This document shows, piece by piece, positions 50,607 through 59,301 of a stretch of 64,000 nucleotides of DNA. Origin of the DNA: Roseiarcus sp036489975. GTDB lineage: Bacteria > Pseudomonadota > Alphaproteobacteria > Rhizobiales > Beijerinckiaceae. Under the pieces are notes generated by a model that ran no database searches, was not told the DNA's origin, and worked only from the letters and a program-made list of their open reading frames with translations. Each line of letters opens with the position of its first letter. The stretch's first letter is position 1. The translations under genes were made by a program, and so were the position numbers. The stretch covers positions 1 to 64,000 of the forward strand of contig DASXES010000008.1 in NCBI GenBank assembly GCA_036489975.1, given 5' to 3'.

Positions 50607-51446
50607 ATGGATACGATAGCGGCGGTGGCCGCCAAGAAGCTTGGCAAGCTTCTGGCGAAAGACTTCCGCGAGATTTTCGGTTCGGCGCAAAGCGACGAAG
50701 CGGAGCGGCTCGGCGCGCTGGCGCGAACAACGATCGAGTGCATCGCCAGGAGCGACGCGCTTTATCACACCTTCGAGCACACCATGCTCGTGACGATTGT
50801 CGGGCGCGACATTCTTCGCGGACGCACGCTTTCGGCTCGCATTGAACCGGCGGATTACGTCCACCTCATCGTCGCCTGCCTTCTCCACGACATCGGATTC
50901 GTGCGCGGCGTTTTGAGCGGCGACACCAAGACCGAATTCGTCATCGACCGAAGCGGCAAGACCGTCACCCTGCCGCGCGGCGCGTCGGACGCGTCGCTTG
51001 CGCCCTACCATGTCGATCGATCCAAGCTGTTCGTCTATGAGAGACTGAGAGATACGCCGAGCATCGATCCGGCGCGCGTGGCGGCGGCGATCGAGCTTAC
51101 GCGCTTTCCCCCAAGCCCGGATTCGAACGGAAACGGGCTCGAGCCGAGGCTCGTTCAGGCCGCCGACCTCATGGGACAGCTTGGCGATCCCCTGTATCCG
51201 AAAAAGGCGAACGCGTTGTTCTACGAGTTCGAGGAACTCGGCAGCAACCGGCAGTTTGGCTACGCGTCGCCCGCTGACCTCGTCGAAAAGTTTCCGGGAT
51301 TTTACTGGAATACCGTGTCGGCGCATCTCGAGGAGGGGATGAAATATCTGAGCCTGACGGCCTCTGGCCGCCAATGGATCGCCAACCTGCACAACCACAT
51401 TTTCAGCGCCGAGCATTTCAACTGGCTGATGGGCCCCCAGATCTGA
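50607..51446 (+). CDS. HD-domain metal-dependent phosphohydrolase
   Basis: A 279-residue protein. The HD site is visible as ALYHTFEHTMLVT and ACLLHDIGFVRG (His/His-Asp), then AAAIELTRF and AADLMGQLGDPLY. It is a stand-alone HD protein, which in the family can be a cyclic-dinucleotide or nucleotide phosphohydrolase; no GYP motif is seen. The ATG at 50607 begins MDTIAAVAAKKLGKLL; an upstream in-frame ATG at 50493 is less convincing. It is not obviously in an operon. Confidence 0.85.
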   Translation: MDTIAAVAAKKLGKLLAKDFREIFGSAQSDEAERLGALARTTIECIARSDALYHTFEHTMLVTIVGRDILRGRTLSARIEPADYVHLIVACLLHDIGFVRGVLSGDTKTEFVIDRSGKTVTLPRGASDASLAPYHVDRSKLFVYERLRDTPSIDPARVAAAIELTRFPPSPDSNGNGLEPRLVQAADLMGQLGDPLYPKKANALFYEFEELGSNRQFGYASPADLVEKFPGFYWNTVSAHLEEGMKYLSLTASGRQWIANLHNHIFSAEHFNWLMGPQI

Positions 51447-51464
51447 CCCTTTCGTTCCGCGCGA

Positions 51465-52163
51465 TCAGAGTGTCCCTGCCCCGGTGAGCCGCAGGATCGC
51501 CTCGACGATGTCGTTCGTCAGCGTCGCGACGAACCGCCACAGGAAATTGAGGTCGAGCCCGGTCTGCGTCCCCAGAATCGGCAGGATCAGGAGCGCCGCG
51601 ATGAGGATCAGCATGCCGTAGGGCTCGACCCGAGCGAGGGCGCGCGACGGCCCGTCCGGCAATAGGCCGACCAGAATCCGCCCGCCGTCAAGCGGAGGTA
51701 TGGGCAGGAGATTGAACACCGCAAGCACCACATTGATGATGAGCGCGTTCCTGAGATTCTCGCCGACCCAGTCCGCAGCGCCAAGCGGCAGGAACGCGAC
51801 GAAATAAAAGAGAGCGGCGCTCAAAATCGCGAGCACGAGATTAATTCCCGGGCCCGCGGCGGCGACAAACACCGAATCGAGTTTAGGGCGGCGCAACGCG
51901 CGGAAGTTCACCGGCACGGGCTTCGCATAGCCGAACAGGAACGGCGCGTGGGTGATCAACAAAAGCGCCGGCAGAAGAATCGTGCCGAACGGGTCGATGT
52001 GCTTGAGCGGATTGAAGCTCACCCGGCCCTGGCGCCAGGCCGTATCGTCTCCGAACAGATGCGCAACGAAGCCATGCGCCGCCTCGTGCAGGGTGATCGC
52101 CAGGATGAGCGGAATGATCCAGGTCGAGACCTCGTAGAGGCTCAGGGCGAGCCGTGAGGGCAT
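51465..52163 (-). CDS. Site-2-type (M50) metalloprotease
   Basis: A 232-residue membrane protein with about six hydrophobic segments. The Zn-binding HEAAHG lies in the first helix, and NLLPIPPLDGGRI is the second conserved M50 motif with the metal-binding Asp. No PDZ domain is present, as in the compact YwhC/Rv-type subfamily. Substrate unknown. Its direction matches the CbpM-CbpA pair upstream, 30 bases away. Confidence 0.94.
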   Translation of the reverse strand: MPSRLALSLYEVSTWIIPLILAITLHEAAHGFVAHLFGDDTAWRQGRVSFNPLKHIDPFGTILLPALLLITHAPFLFGYAKPVPVNFRALRRPKLDSVFVAAAGPGINLVLAILSAALFYFVAFLPLGAADWVGENLRNALIINVVLAVFNLLPIPPLDGGRILVGLLPDGPSRALARVEPYGMLILIAALLILPILGTQTGLDLNFLWRFVATLTNDIVEAILRLTGAGTL

Positions 52164-52193
52164 CGCGCGCTACTCTTATCGCGGCGCCAATTC

Positions 52194-52484
52194 CTATCGC
52201 CCCGATGAGGGCCGTTGATCGCGCGCGGATTCGAGGGCGGCCGCGAGCGCGCGGCGCAGCGCATGCATCTGGTCGACGAGGTGCAGGACGACGTCGAGCC
52301 CCTCGTCGTTGACGCCCATATTGTCCCTGAGATCGCGGATCAGGTTCGCGCGCGCGAGATCCATGTCGGTGAACGCCCGCTCGTCCGCGACTTGAGCGGG
52401 GATCAGCCATTCCTCCTCGATCCAGATCGAAAGCGTGCGCCGGTCGAGGCGCGCACGCTCCAGAAACTCCCGTTCCGTGATCAT
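52194..52484 (-). CDS. CbpM-like chaperone modulator (MerR-type fold)
   Basis: A 96-residue protein. ITEREFLERARLDRRTLSIWIEEEWLIP resembles the MerR-like fold of CbpM, and AFTDMDLARANLIRDLRDNMGVNDEGLDVVLHLVDQMHALRR is the helical remainder. CbpM binds the J domain of CbpA and regulates its co-chaperone and DNA-binding activities. It follows the cbpA-like gene by four bases, as expected for the pair. Confidence 0.88.
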   Translation of the reverse strand: MITEREFLERARLDRRTLSIWIEEEWLIPAQVADERAFTDMDLARANLIRDLRDNMGVNDEGLDVVLHLVDQMHALRRALAAALESARDQRPSSGR

Positions 52485-52488
52485 CGGC

Positions 52489-53388
52489 TCACATCCCCTT
52501 GCGCGGGTCGTAATCGGTCGCCGGCTTCCAGTCGGCGAGGAAGGCGTCGAGTTCGGGCTCGGCCCCGGTCGGCATCATCACCTTGAGCCTGACCCGCTCG
52601 TCGCCAGTCCCGCCGCGCGTCTTCACGCCCTTGCCCCGAAGCCGCAGCATGTCGCCGGTGTTCGACCGCTTCGGGATCTTGAGCATGACGCTGCCCGTCG
52701 TCGTCGGCGTTCTGACCTCCGCCCCCAACGCGGCTTCCTTCACGGTGATCGGCAGGTCAAGAATGATATCGGCGCCCTCGCGGGTGAAATAGCGGTGCGG
52801 CCTGACCGCGATCTGCACCAGCGCGTCGCCCGGCGGCCCCTCGCCGGGACTCGGCGCGCCCTTGCCCCGCAGCCTGAGCGTCTGTCCGTCCTCGACACCG
52901 GCGGGGATGGTCACGTTCAATGTCCCGCCCTGCGGCAGGGTGATGGTCTTGTCGGCGCCGTTGACCGCATCGAGGAAATCGATCGGCAATTCGTAATGCA
53001 GGTCGGCGCCTGGCCGGCGGCGCGCCTGCTCGGCGCTGCGGCGCAAGAGGTCGGCGAACAGATCGTCCCCTTGAGCGAAGTCCCCGTAAGCCGAATGGCC
53101 CTCATAGGGGTGGCCGCCCTGGGCGGCGTAGTCGCGGTAGTAGCGGGCGTTAGGCGGGGCTTTCTCGGCGCCCGAAGCGTCGATCTCGCCGGCGTCGAAA
53201 CGCCGCCGCTTCTCCGGGTCGGAAAGGAGGTCGTTGGCGACGCTGACTTCCTTGAACCGCTCCTCGGCCTGCTTGTCGCCGGGATTGAGATCCGGGTGCA
53301 GCTTCTTGGCCAGCTTTCGGTACGCCTTGCGGATATCGTCGGCGGAAGCGGTCTTGGCGACGCCAAGGGTTTCATAAGGGTCGTTCAT
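52489..53388 (-). CDS. cbpA: CbpA-type DnaJ co-chaperone
   Basis: A 299-residue J-domain protein. The J domain (residues 1-70) has KKLHPDLNPG with the HPD tripeptide that stimulates DnaK. There is no zinc-finger region, so the two C-terminal beta domains (GVEDGQTLRLRGKGAPS and SNTGDMLRLRGKGVKT) follow directly, which is the CbpA arrangement. The ATG at 53388 begins MNDPYETLGVAKTASADD. CbpM follows immediately. Confidence 0.93.
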   Translation of the reverse strand: MNDPYETLGVAKTASADDIRKAYRKLAKKLHPDLNPGDKQAEERFKEVSVANDLLSDPEKRRRFDAGEIDASGAEKAPPNARYYRDYAAQGGHPYEGHSAYGDFAQGDDLFADLLRRSAEQARRRPGADLHYELPIDFLDAVNGADKTITLPQGGTLNVTIPAGVEDGQTLRLRGKGAPSPGEGPPGDALVQIAVRPHRYFTREGADIILDLPITVKEAALGAEVRTPTTTGSVMLKIPKRSNTGDMLRLRGKGVKTRGGTGDERVRLKVMMPTGAEPELDAFLADWKPATDYDPRKGM

Positions 53389-53614
53389 GCGCGGGATCCG
53401 TCGCGGGCGAGGCCGGTCAGCCTTAGCAGAGATGGAGGCCGATTCTAAAGCGGCCGGCCCGGCGCGTCTCGACTGCGGAAATAGCCCAGTCGCGCGATCG
53501 CGATTGACTTGTGTCGGAGTAGGAGCAGAATCAAGGCGAAAAAGAATCAGGCCAGAGGCGAAAGATCGCTGCCGCCGCTGGCCTGGGTCCGCCCCGCAGC
53601 AACGGAGGAACGGC

Positions 53615-53911
53615 ATGTCAGGAACGATTATCAACCTCATCATCCAATTGATCGCTGGCGCCATAGGCGGCAATGCGGTCGGCGCTGCGGCGAAAAATAT
53701 GAACCTCGGAACGGCCGGCAACACCGTCGCCGGCGCGGTCGGCGGCATCGCCGGCGGATCGCTTCTCACCTCGCTGATCCCGATGCTGCACGCAGCGGCA
53801 GGCAGCGCCGACATCGGCGCCTGGCTCGGCCAGCTGGTCGGCGGCGGCGTGTCGGGCGCGATCGTGACGGCGATCGTCGGGCTCATCATGAACAACATGA
53901 AGAGCGCCTGA
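53615..53911 (+). CDS. Small glycine-rich membrane-associated protein
   Basis: A 98-residue hydrophobic protein, rich in Gly and Ala with GxxxG-type repeats: LIAGAIGGNAVGAAAK, VAGAVGGIAGGSLLTSLI and QLVGGGVSGAIVTAIVGLIM. These could be three packed transmembrane helices. The GGAGGA ribosome binding site at 53604 and the ATG at 53615 fix the start. Family not recognised. A LysM/BON protein gene follows 139 bases on. Confidence 0.75.
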   Translation: MSGTIINLIIQLIAGAIGGNAVGAAAKNMNLGTAGNTVAGAVGGIAGGSLLTSLIPMLHAAAGSADIGAWLGQLVGGGVSGAIVTAIVGLIMNNMKSA

Positions 53912-54050
53912 GCGCTTTCCCCGGCTCCGGCGCGGATAGGGCTGTCAACTCGGGCGGCTTGCGGCTAGAATCGGCCGCGGGCCCGGGAAGGGCTCTCTAT
54001 TTTTCATCGTCGGGCCGGCGTGGCGCGGGCCGGCGGCAGGAGCACAAATT

Positions 54051-54497
54051 ATGGGATTGATCAGCTTCGTCAAAAGCGCGGGCGAGAAGCTCTTCGGGGC
54101 GAGCGAAGCCAAGGCGGCGACGGCCGACGCGCTGCACAAGGAGCTCGAGAAGCACGGCCTCGACGCGTCCAACGTCAAGATCGAGGTTGACGGAGATAAG
54201 GTGAAGGTGTCGGGCGCGGCCCCGTCCACCGAGCAGGCGGAGAAAATCGCGGTCGCGCTCGGCAACACGGTCGGCGTGCAGACGGTGCAGAACGACATCA
54301 AGCCGGCGGCGCCTGCGCCGGAGTCGAAGTTCTATACGGTCAAGAGCGGCGATACGCTGTGGGCGATCTCCGAGCGGGAGTATGGCAAGGGGAAGGGCGA
54401 CAAATACGACGCCATCTTCCAGGCCAACCGGCCGATGCTGACCCACCCCGACAAGATCTATCCCGGCCAGGTGCTCCGCATCCCTCCGCTAAGCTGA
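54051..54497 (+). CDS. LysM/BON-domain protein (Kbp/YgaU-like)
   Basis: A 148-residue protein: an N-terminal amphipathic stretch, a BON domain (about residues 30-85, NVKIEVDGDKVKVSGAAPS) and a C-terminal LysM domain (about 94-146, YTVKSGDTLWAISEREYGKG...LTHPDKIYPGQVLRIP). This matches Kbp (YgaU), a small cytoplasmic potassium-binding protein in E. coli. No signal peptide is seen, so a peptidoglycan-binding role is less likely. Confidence 0.9.
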   Translation: MGLISFVKSAGEKLFGASEAKAATADALHKELEKHGLDASNVKIEVDGDKVKVSGAAPSTEQAEKIAVALGNTVGVQTVQNDIKPAAPAPESKFYTVKSGDTLWAISEREYGKGKGDKYDAIFQANRPMLTHPDKIYPGQVLRIPPLS

Positions 54498-54520
54498 AGC
54501 GGGCTAGGCGGGTCTCGCGG

Positions 54521-54548
54521 AAAACGCACGGGCGTCCTGCGACGCCCG
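54521..54548 (-). terminator. Probable terminator of lysC
   Basis: CGGGCGTC (54529-54536) and GACGCCCG (54541-54548) form a perfect eight-base stem with a four-base loop. On the minus strand it is followed by TGCGTTTT, a short T-run. It lies 19 bases after the lysC stop codon. Confidence 0.45.
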
Positions 54549-54567
54549 GCGGGCCGCCACAGGCCCG

Positions 54568-55803
54568 TTACTTCGCGTCCAGCCCGTAGAGCGTGTGCAG
54601 GGTGCGCACCGCAAGCTCGGTATAGGCGTCGTCGATCAGCATCGAGAACTTGATCTCGGACGTGGTGATCGCGCGGATGTTGACGCCTTTCTCCGCCAGC
54701 GCCTTGAAGGCGCGCGCGGCGACGCCGGAATGCGAGCGCATGCCAACCCCGATCGCCGAGATCTTCACCACGTCCTGCGCGCCGTGCAGTTTCGCGTAGC
54801 CGATCTTCGCCTGGCGCTTCTTGAGGAGGCCGACCGCCCGCTCATATTCGGACGCAGGCACCGTGAAGGTGATGTCGGTCGTCGTCGTGTCGTCGGAGAC
54901 GACCTGGATGATCATGTCGACATTGATGTTGGCTTCCGCCAGCGGCATGAAGATGGCGGCGGCGACTCCCGGCTTGTCGGCGACCTGGCGCAAGGTGATC
55001 TGCGCCTCATCCCGCGAGAAGGCGATGCCGGTGACGACCTCCTGCTCCATGATCTCCTCCTCATCGCAGATCAGCGTGCCGAGCCCCGGATGCGCCGGAT
55101 CGTCGAACGACGAGCGCACGTAGAGCCTGACCTTGTTCACCATCGCCAGTTCGACCGAGCGCACCTGCAAGACCTTGGCGCCGAGCGACGCCATTTCCAG
55201 CATTTCCTCGAACGACACCTTGCCGAGCCGGCGCGCCTTTGGCGCGATGCGCGGGTCGGACGTATAGACGCCATCGACATCGGTATAGATGTCGCAGCGG
55301 TCGGCCGAAATCGCCGCGGCGAGCGCCACGGCCGAGGTGTCCGAGCCGCCGCGCCCGAGCGTCGTCACCCGGTTGGTCCCCTTGTGCAGGCCCTGGAAGC
55401 CGGCGACGACCGCGATCTCGCCAGCGTCGAAACTCTCGATCAGCCGCGCGCCGTCGATCGCGGCGATGCGGGCCGAGCCATGCGCGTCATCGGTCATGAG
55501 CGGGATCTGCCAGCCAGCCCATGAGCGCGCTTTCAGCCCCATATCCTTGAGCACCAGAGCCAGCAGCCCCGCCGTCACCAGTTCGCCCGAAGCGACCACG
55601 GAATCATATTCCGGGTTGTCGAAATGGGAGCCCGCTTCCTTGCACCAGCCGACCAGCTCGTTAGTCTTGCCGGCCATCGCGGAAACGACGACTGCGATAT
55701 CGAAGCCCGCTTCAATCTCCCGCTTGACGTGCGCCGCCACGTTGCGGATGCGTTGCACGTCGGCGACCGACGTGCCGCCGAATTTCATCACCAGACGCGG
55801 CAT
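54568..55803 (-). CDS. lysC: Aspartate kinase (monofunctional)
   Basis: A 411-residue aspartokinase. VMKFGGTSVADVQRIRNVA is the N-terminal signature, followed by GRGGSDTSAVALAAAI and YTDVDGVYTSDPR of the kinase domain. Two C-terminal ACT domains (EAQITLRQVADKPGVAAAIF and VVKISAIGVGMRSHSGVAARAF) give feedback control by lysine and/or threonine. It makes aspartyl phosphate for lysine, threonine and methionine synthesis. The start faces ubiG, 126 bases away. Confidence 0.97.
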   Translation of the reverse strand: MPRLVMKFGGTSVADVQRIRNVAAHVKREIEAGFDIAVVVSAMAGKTNELVGWCKEAGSHFDNPEYDSVVASGELVTAGLLALVLKDMGLKARSWAGWQIPLMTDDAHGSARIAAIDGARLIESFDAGEIAVVAGFQGLHKGTNRVTTLGRGGSDTSAVALAAAISADRCDIYTDVDGVYTSDPRIAPKARRLGKVSFEEMLEMASLGAKVLQVRSVELAMVNKVRLYVRSSFDDPAHPGLGTLICDEEEIMEQEVVTGIAFSRDEAQITLRQVADKPGVAAAIFMPLAEANINVDMIIQVVSDDTTTTDITFTVPASEYERAVGLLKKRQAKIGYAKLHGAQDVVKISAIGVGMRSHSGVAARAFKALAEKGVNIRAITTSEIKFSMLIDDAYTELAVRTLHTLYGLDAK

Positions 55804-55929
55804 GGATCCTTGAAGCCTTGGGGAGGCGCTGAGGCTCGCGCAATGCGTGCGGGCGCCCTATAAGGCCACGCGCCGGGTGGGTCAAACGCAGGTCCGGCGC
55901 GCGAGGCGAGAGGCAAGGGAAACGTCGCC

Positions 55930-56679
55930 ATGTCAGCCGGGCCGTCGGCGAGCGTCATGTCCGAAGAGGTCGCGCGTTTCGACGCCCTCGGCGAGGCGTG
56001 GTGGGACGAGGAGGGGCCGATGGCGCCCCTGCATCGCGTGAACCCGATCCGGATTGCTTGGGCGCGCGACCTGATCGCCCGCCATTTCAAGCTCGAGGCC
56101 CCGGCCGGCCGGCCGCTCAGGGGCGTGAGCCTCCTCGATATCGGCTGCGGGGCCGGCCTGTTCGCCGAGCCGCTGGCGAGGCTTGGCGCCGATGTCGTCG
56201 GCGTCGATCCGGCGCCGAGCGCGATCGAGGCGGCCCGCCATCATGCCGAGGAGACGGGCGCCAATCTCGCCTATCGGGCGGCGACGGTCGAGGCGCTGGC
56301 GGAGGAGGAGCGACGGTTTGACGTTGTGAGCGCGATGGAGGTGATTGAGCATACCGCCGATCCGCGCCGGTTCGTCGCGACCGCCGCCTCGCTGGTCAGG
56401 CCCGGCGGCCTGTTTCTCGCTTCGACCCTCAACCGCACATTGCGGAGCTTCGCCCTCGCCATTGTCGGGGCCGAATATGTGCTGCGCTGGCTCGAGCCCG
56501 GAACCCACCATTGGGAGCAGTTCGTGACGCCGGTCGAGCTCACCGCCTTCGCCCGCGCTGCCGGCCTGAGGCGGGTGAATGTGCGTGGAATGGTCTACGA
56601 TCCGTTCCGCCGCGACTGGCGGCTGTCGTCCGACACGGGCGTGAACTACCTGTTCGCGGCGCGGCAGCCGGACGGCTGA
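55930..56679 (+). CDS. ubiG: UbiG, ubiquinone biosynthesis O-methyltransferase
   Basis: A 249-residue class I methyltransferase. LLDIGCGAGLFAEPLARLGADVVGVDP is motif I and the SAM-binding loop; VSAMEVIEHTADPRRF and RPGGLFLASTLNRTLRSFALAIVGAEYVLRWLEPGTHHWEQFV match UbiG (the long conserved loop around THHW). UbiG performs both O-methylations in ubiquinone synthesis and associates with the membrane. It is divergent from lysC, a common alphaproteobacterial neighbour. Confidence 0.95.
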   Translation: MSAGPSASVMSEEVARFDALGEAWWDEEGPMAPLHRVNPIRIAWARDLIARHFKLEAPAGRPLRGVSLLDIGCGAGLFAEPLARLGADVVGVDPAPSAIEAARHHAEETGANLAYRAATVEALAEEERRFDVVSAMEVIEHTADPRRFVATAASLVRPGGLFLASTLNRTLRSFALAIVGAEYVLRWLEPGTHHWEQFVTPVELTAFARAAGLRRVNVRGMVYDPFRRDWRLSSDTGVNYLFAARQPDG

Positions 56680-56903
56680 CCCAGCGCCACAAAAATCGGA
56701 GCTTCGTGGTGCGCCTCGTCAGGGCGGAAAGAAAAAGCACAGTTGACGGCTCCGCAAAAGATCATGCTTTGAAGCGCCGTTCCGCGCGAGTTCGCTGCAT
56801 CAAGGGAACCAGTTAAGGTTTGACTCTGCGCAATTGTTGGCGGATGCTTAAATCATGGTGTCAATGAAATAGCTATTCCACTTTACACTTGGGGGAGGCG
56901 GCA

Positions 56904-57404
56904 ATGCGAAGTTGGGCGCTCGTCGTCGTCACGGCGGTGGCCGGACTAGCTTCTGTGGTGAGCGCGCCAGCTCGGGCGGACCTTGTCGGTTCTACAGTGG
57001 AAGTCGTCGGTTACTTTACGACCAGCACCGGGCCGACCAGCGCTTTGCCTGACCCGGCGAGCTGCAATCCCCAGATCGACAGTTATTGCACCATCGCGAG
57101 CACGATGCCGCCGAATGGGCCCGCGAGCGAGGTCGTCCCGACCACGACTCCGCTTTGGGACGCTTATTCCACCCTGACCAAGTCATCGATTTCGGATACT
57201 CAGATCACCGTTACGAGCACCCTTACGACGGGCAGTGCGGTTTTTTGCTCGACGACGAACGTGCCGTGCTCGGACCTTTTCGATGGACTGGTCTACGTCT
57301 TTTCGGACAACAGGCCTATTACTGACGTAACCGTCAACTCGAGCACCTCCGCCGATTTCCAGCCATATTCCATCACTTGGAACGCAAACACACTGGCCGA
57401 ATAG
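56904..57404 (+). CDS. Exported Ser/Thr-rich protein of unknown function
   Basis: A 166-residue protein with a signal peptide (MRSWALVVVTAVAGLASVVSAPARA). The mature part is Ser/Thr-rich (for example FTTSTGPTSALPD, TQITVTSTLTTGSAV) with four Cys that could form two disulfides (SCNPQIDSYC, FCSTTNVPC). Composition is less GC-rich than the flanks. I do not recognise a family. The start at 56904 follows GGGGGAGGCGG; the in-frame ATG at 56889 is 15 bases earlier and within the ribosome binding site. Confidence 0.7.
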   Translation: MRSWALVVVTAVAGLASVVSAPARADLVGSTVEVVGYFTTSTGPTSALPDPASCNPQIDSYCTIASTMPPNGPASEVVPTTTPLWDAYSTLTKSSISDTQITVTSTLTTGSAVFCSTTNVPCSDLFDGLVYVFSDNRPITDVTVNSSTSADFQPYSITWNANTLAE

Positions 57405-57428
57405 GCCGCCAACCAGGAGCTACGCTTC

Positions 57429-57453
57429 AGGCCAGGCGCCGAAGCGCCGGCCT
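57429..57453. terminator. Hairpin at the end of two converging genes
   Basis: AGGCCAGGCGC (57429-57439) pairs with GCGCCGGCCT (57444-57453) with one bulged A and a four-base loop. It lies between the stops of the exported Ser/Thr-rich gene and the IalB-like gene. No T-run follows on either strand, so a terminator is only likely by position. Confidence 0.3.
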
Positions 57454-58130
57454 CACTTCCCCGGGCATTCCTTCTGCAGCCGGTCCATCGCCTGGGCGAA
57501 GCCGGTCAGCGAATAGGTGTCGGCCGACTGGTGGCCCTTGAGCGAAGCGGCCTTGATCACGAGCTTCGCGCCCTTGCGCATCTCCGCGATCAGCGCGCTC
57601 TCCTTCGCCGCGTTCTTGACCCAGAGGTCTGCGCCCTTGGGGAGCATCTCGAACGACGCCTCGTCGACCAGGGCGACCGGACCCGGCGCGGAGGACGACT
57701 TCGACCTCATCTCGGATTTCCTCGCCTTCCCGGCCGGTTTGGCGTCGGCCCTCGAATCGGCGGTGTCTCCCCCCGAAATGTCGAAGCCCATGATGAACGA
57801 CACTTCGTTGCGCACCCCTTCCGCCGGACGGTCGGAAATGAACGCATAGCCCGGATCGCGCTTGAGGCTCGCGGGCTCTCGCGATTTCGGCTGCGCGAGG
57901 GTGTAGCAAATGCGACCCTTGCCGACTTCGCCGACGAACACGTTCCAGTCGCCGAAGCTCGCGACCAGGGACGGCTTGGCGGCCTCGCCCGTCTTTCCCG
58001 TTTTGGCCGCGGGCGTGGCCTTGGCGGGTTTGGCGTGCTTGCTCGCCGCGGCGGCAGGGGAAGCGAGCGCGCAGGCGGCCATAACCGCGAACCCGATCGC
58101 GCGAAGGGATGAAGGGACGGGTCTCGTCAT
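57453..58130 (-). CDS. Invasion-associated locus B (IalB) family protein
   Basis: A 225-residue exported protein. The signal region is AIGFAVMAACALASPAAA, followed by a Lys/Ala linker. The IalB-like domain begins LVASFGDWNVFVGEVGKGRICYTLAQPKS and continues ISDRPAEGVRNEVSFIMGF and KGADLWVKNAAKESALI. A Lys/Ser-rich insert (about residues 125-150) interrupts the domain. The name refers to a Bartonella locus; most members are of unknown function. Start ATG 58130 or 58139. Confidence 0.85.
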   Translation of the reverse strand: MTRPVPSSLRAIGFAVMAACALASPAAAASKHAKPAKATPAAKTGKTGEAAKPSLVASFGDWNVFVGEVGKGRICYTLAQPKSREPASLKRDPGYAFISDRPAEGVRNEVSFIMGFDISGGDTADSRADAKPAGKARKSEMRSKSSSAPGPVALVDEASFEMLPKGADLWVKNAAKESALIAEMRKGAKLVIKAASLKGHQSADTYSLTGFAQAMDRLQKECPGK

Positions 58131-58297
58131 CGCGAACAATCCTTTGAACCGGGCATGGGCCCTATGGCCACACCCGGGCGGCGGGTTTCCCTGCCGTCCG
58201 ATCCGGGCAAAATTCCGGCCTTTCGCCTTGCCGGCCGGCGCAGAGGCTGCAATCCTGCATTTGGTTACTGAAAAATGAGTAAATTGGGAGCAAGCGC

Positions 58298-59284
58298 ATG
58301 AAAGCCCTGGTCTGTCCGTCGCTTGGGCCGGCTGAAAATCTGCGGGTCATGGAAGTCGAGGCGCCTGCCGCCGGCGCGGGCGAGGCTGTGGTTGAGGTCG
58401 CCTACGCCGGACTCAACTTCTTCGACACGCTGATCATCGAGGGCAAGTACCAGGTGAAGCCCAAGCCGCCGTTTTCGCCCGGCGGCGAGTTCTCCGGCCG
58501 GGTGATCGCGCTGGGGCCGGAAGCCAAGGGGTTTCAGGTCGGCGATCGGGTCATGGGCGCCTGCGGTTACGGAGCGGCGGCGGAGCGGATCGCGATCCCT
58601 ATCAACCGCCTGGCGAAAATCCCCGAGGGCCTCGCCCTCGACAAGGCCGCGGGCCTTTCGGTCGCCTACGGCACCTCGTTGCATGCGCTGAGGCAGCGCG
58701 CCGAGATGAAACCGGGCGAGACGCTGCTCGTGCTCGGCGCCTCCGGCGGGGTCGGGCTCGCGGCGGTGGAGATCGGCAAGGCGATGGGCGCGCGGGTGAT
58801 CGCCGGCGCGTCCTCGGACGAAAAGCTCGCCTTCGCCAGGGCCCATGGCGCCGCCGAGACCGTCAACACCGCGGCCGATGACCTGCGTGCGCGCCTCAAG
58901 GAGATTGCGCCCATGGGCGTCGATGTCGTTTACGATCCGGTCGGGGGCGCGCTCACCGAACTGGCGCTTCGTTCGCTCGCCTGGAAGGGGCGGCTTCTGG
59001 TAATCGGCTTCGCCTCGGGCGAGATTCCAAAACCTCCGCTCAACATCCCCCTGCTCAAGGGCTGCGACATCCGCGGCGTGTACTGGGGCGAATTCACCGC
59101 CCGCGAACCGGAGGCGCATCGGGAGAACCTGACCCAGTTGATGGATTGGGCCAAATCAGGCGCCTTGAGCGTCCATGTTTACGCCAAATACGCGCTGGCG
59201 GACTATCGGCAGGCCTTCGAGGCAATCGCCAAACGCCAGACGCTCGGCAAGACGCTGCTTAAGATCGGCGCGGCCGAGGATTAG
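58298..59284 (+). CDS. NADPH:quinone oxidoreductase family protein
   Basis: A 328-residue zinc-independent medium-chain dehydrogenase. AGLNFFDTLIIEGKYQVKPKPPFSPGGEFSGRVIALG (N-terminal), LGASGGVGLAAVEIGKAMGARVIAGASSDEKL (cofactor-binding, with GASGGVG) and YDPVGGALTELALRSLAWKGRLLVIGFASG are QOR-type blocks in order. Zinc-binding cysteines are absent. The substrate could be a quinone or an enone. It is divergent from the IalB-like gene. Confidence 0.93.
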   Translation: MKALVCPSLGPAENLRVMEVEAPAAGAGEAVVEVAYAGLNFFDTLIIEGKYQVKPKPPFSPGGEFSGRVIALGPEAKGFQVGDRVMGACGYGAAAERIAIPINRLAKIPEGLALDKAAGLSVAYGTSLHALRQRAEMKPGETLLVLGASGGVGLAAVEIGKAMGARVIAGASSDEKLAFARAHGAAETVNTAADDLRARLKEIAPMGVDVVYDPVGGALTELALRSLAWKGRLLVIGFASGEIPKPPLNIPLLKGCDIRGVYWGEFTAREPEAHRENLTQLMDWAKSGALSVHVYAKYALADYRQAFEAIAKRQTLGKTLLKIGAAED

Positions 59285-59301
59285 AGCGCGCTGCGAGCAA
59301 C

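Noticed and set aside
51118..51135. GGATTCGAAC-like string resembling a tRNA T-arm
   Set aside because: It lies within the HD-domain coding sequence and no cloverleaf can be built around it.
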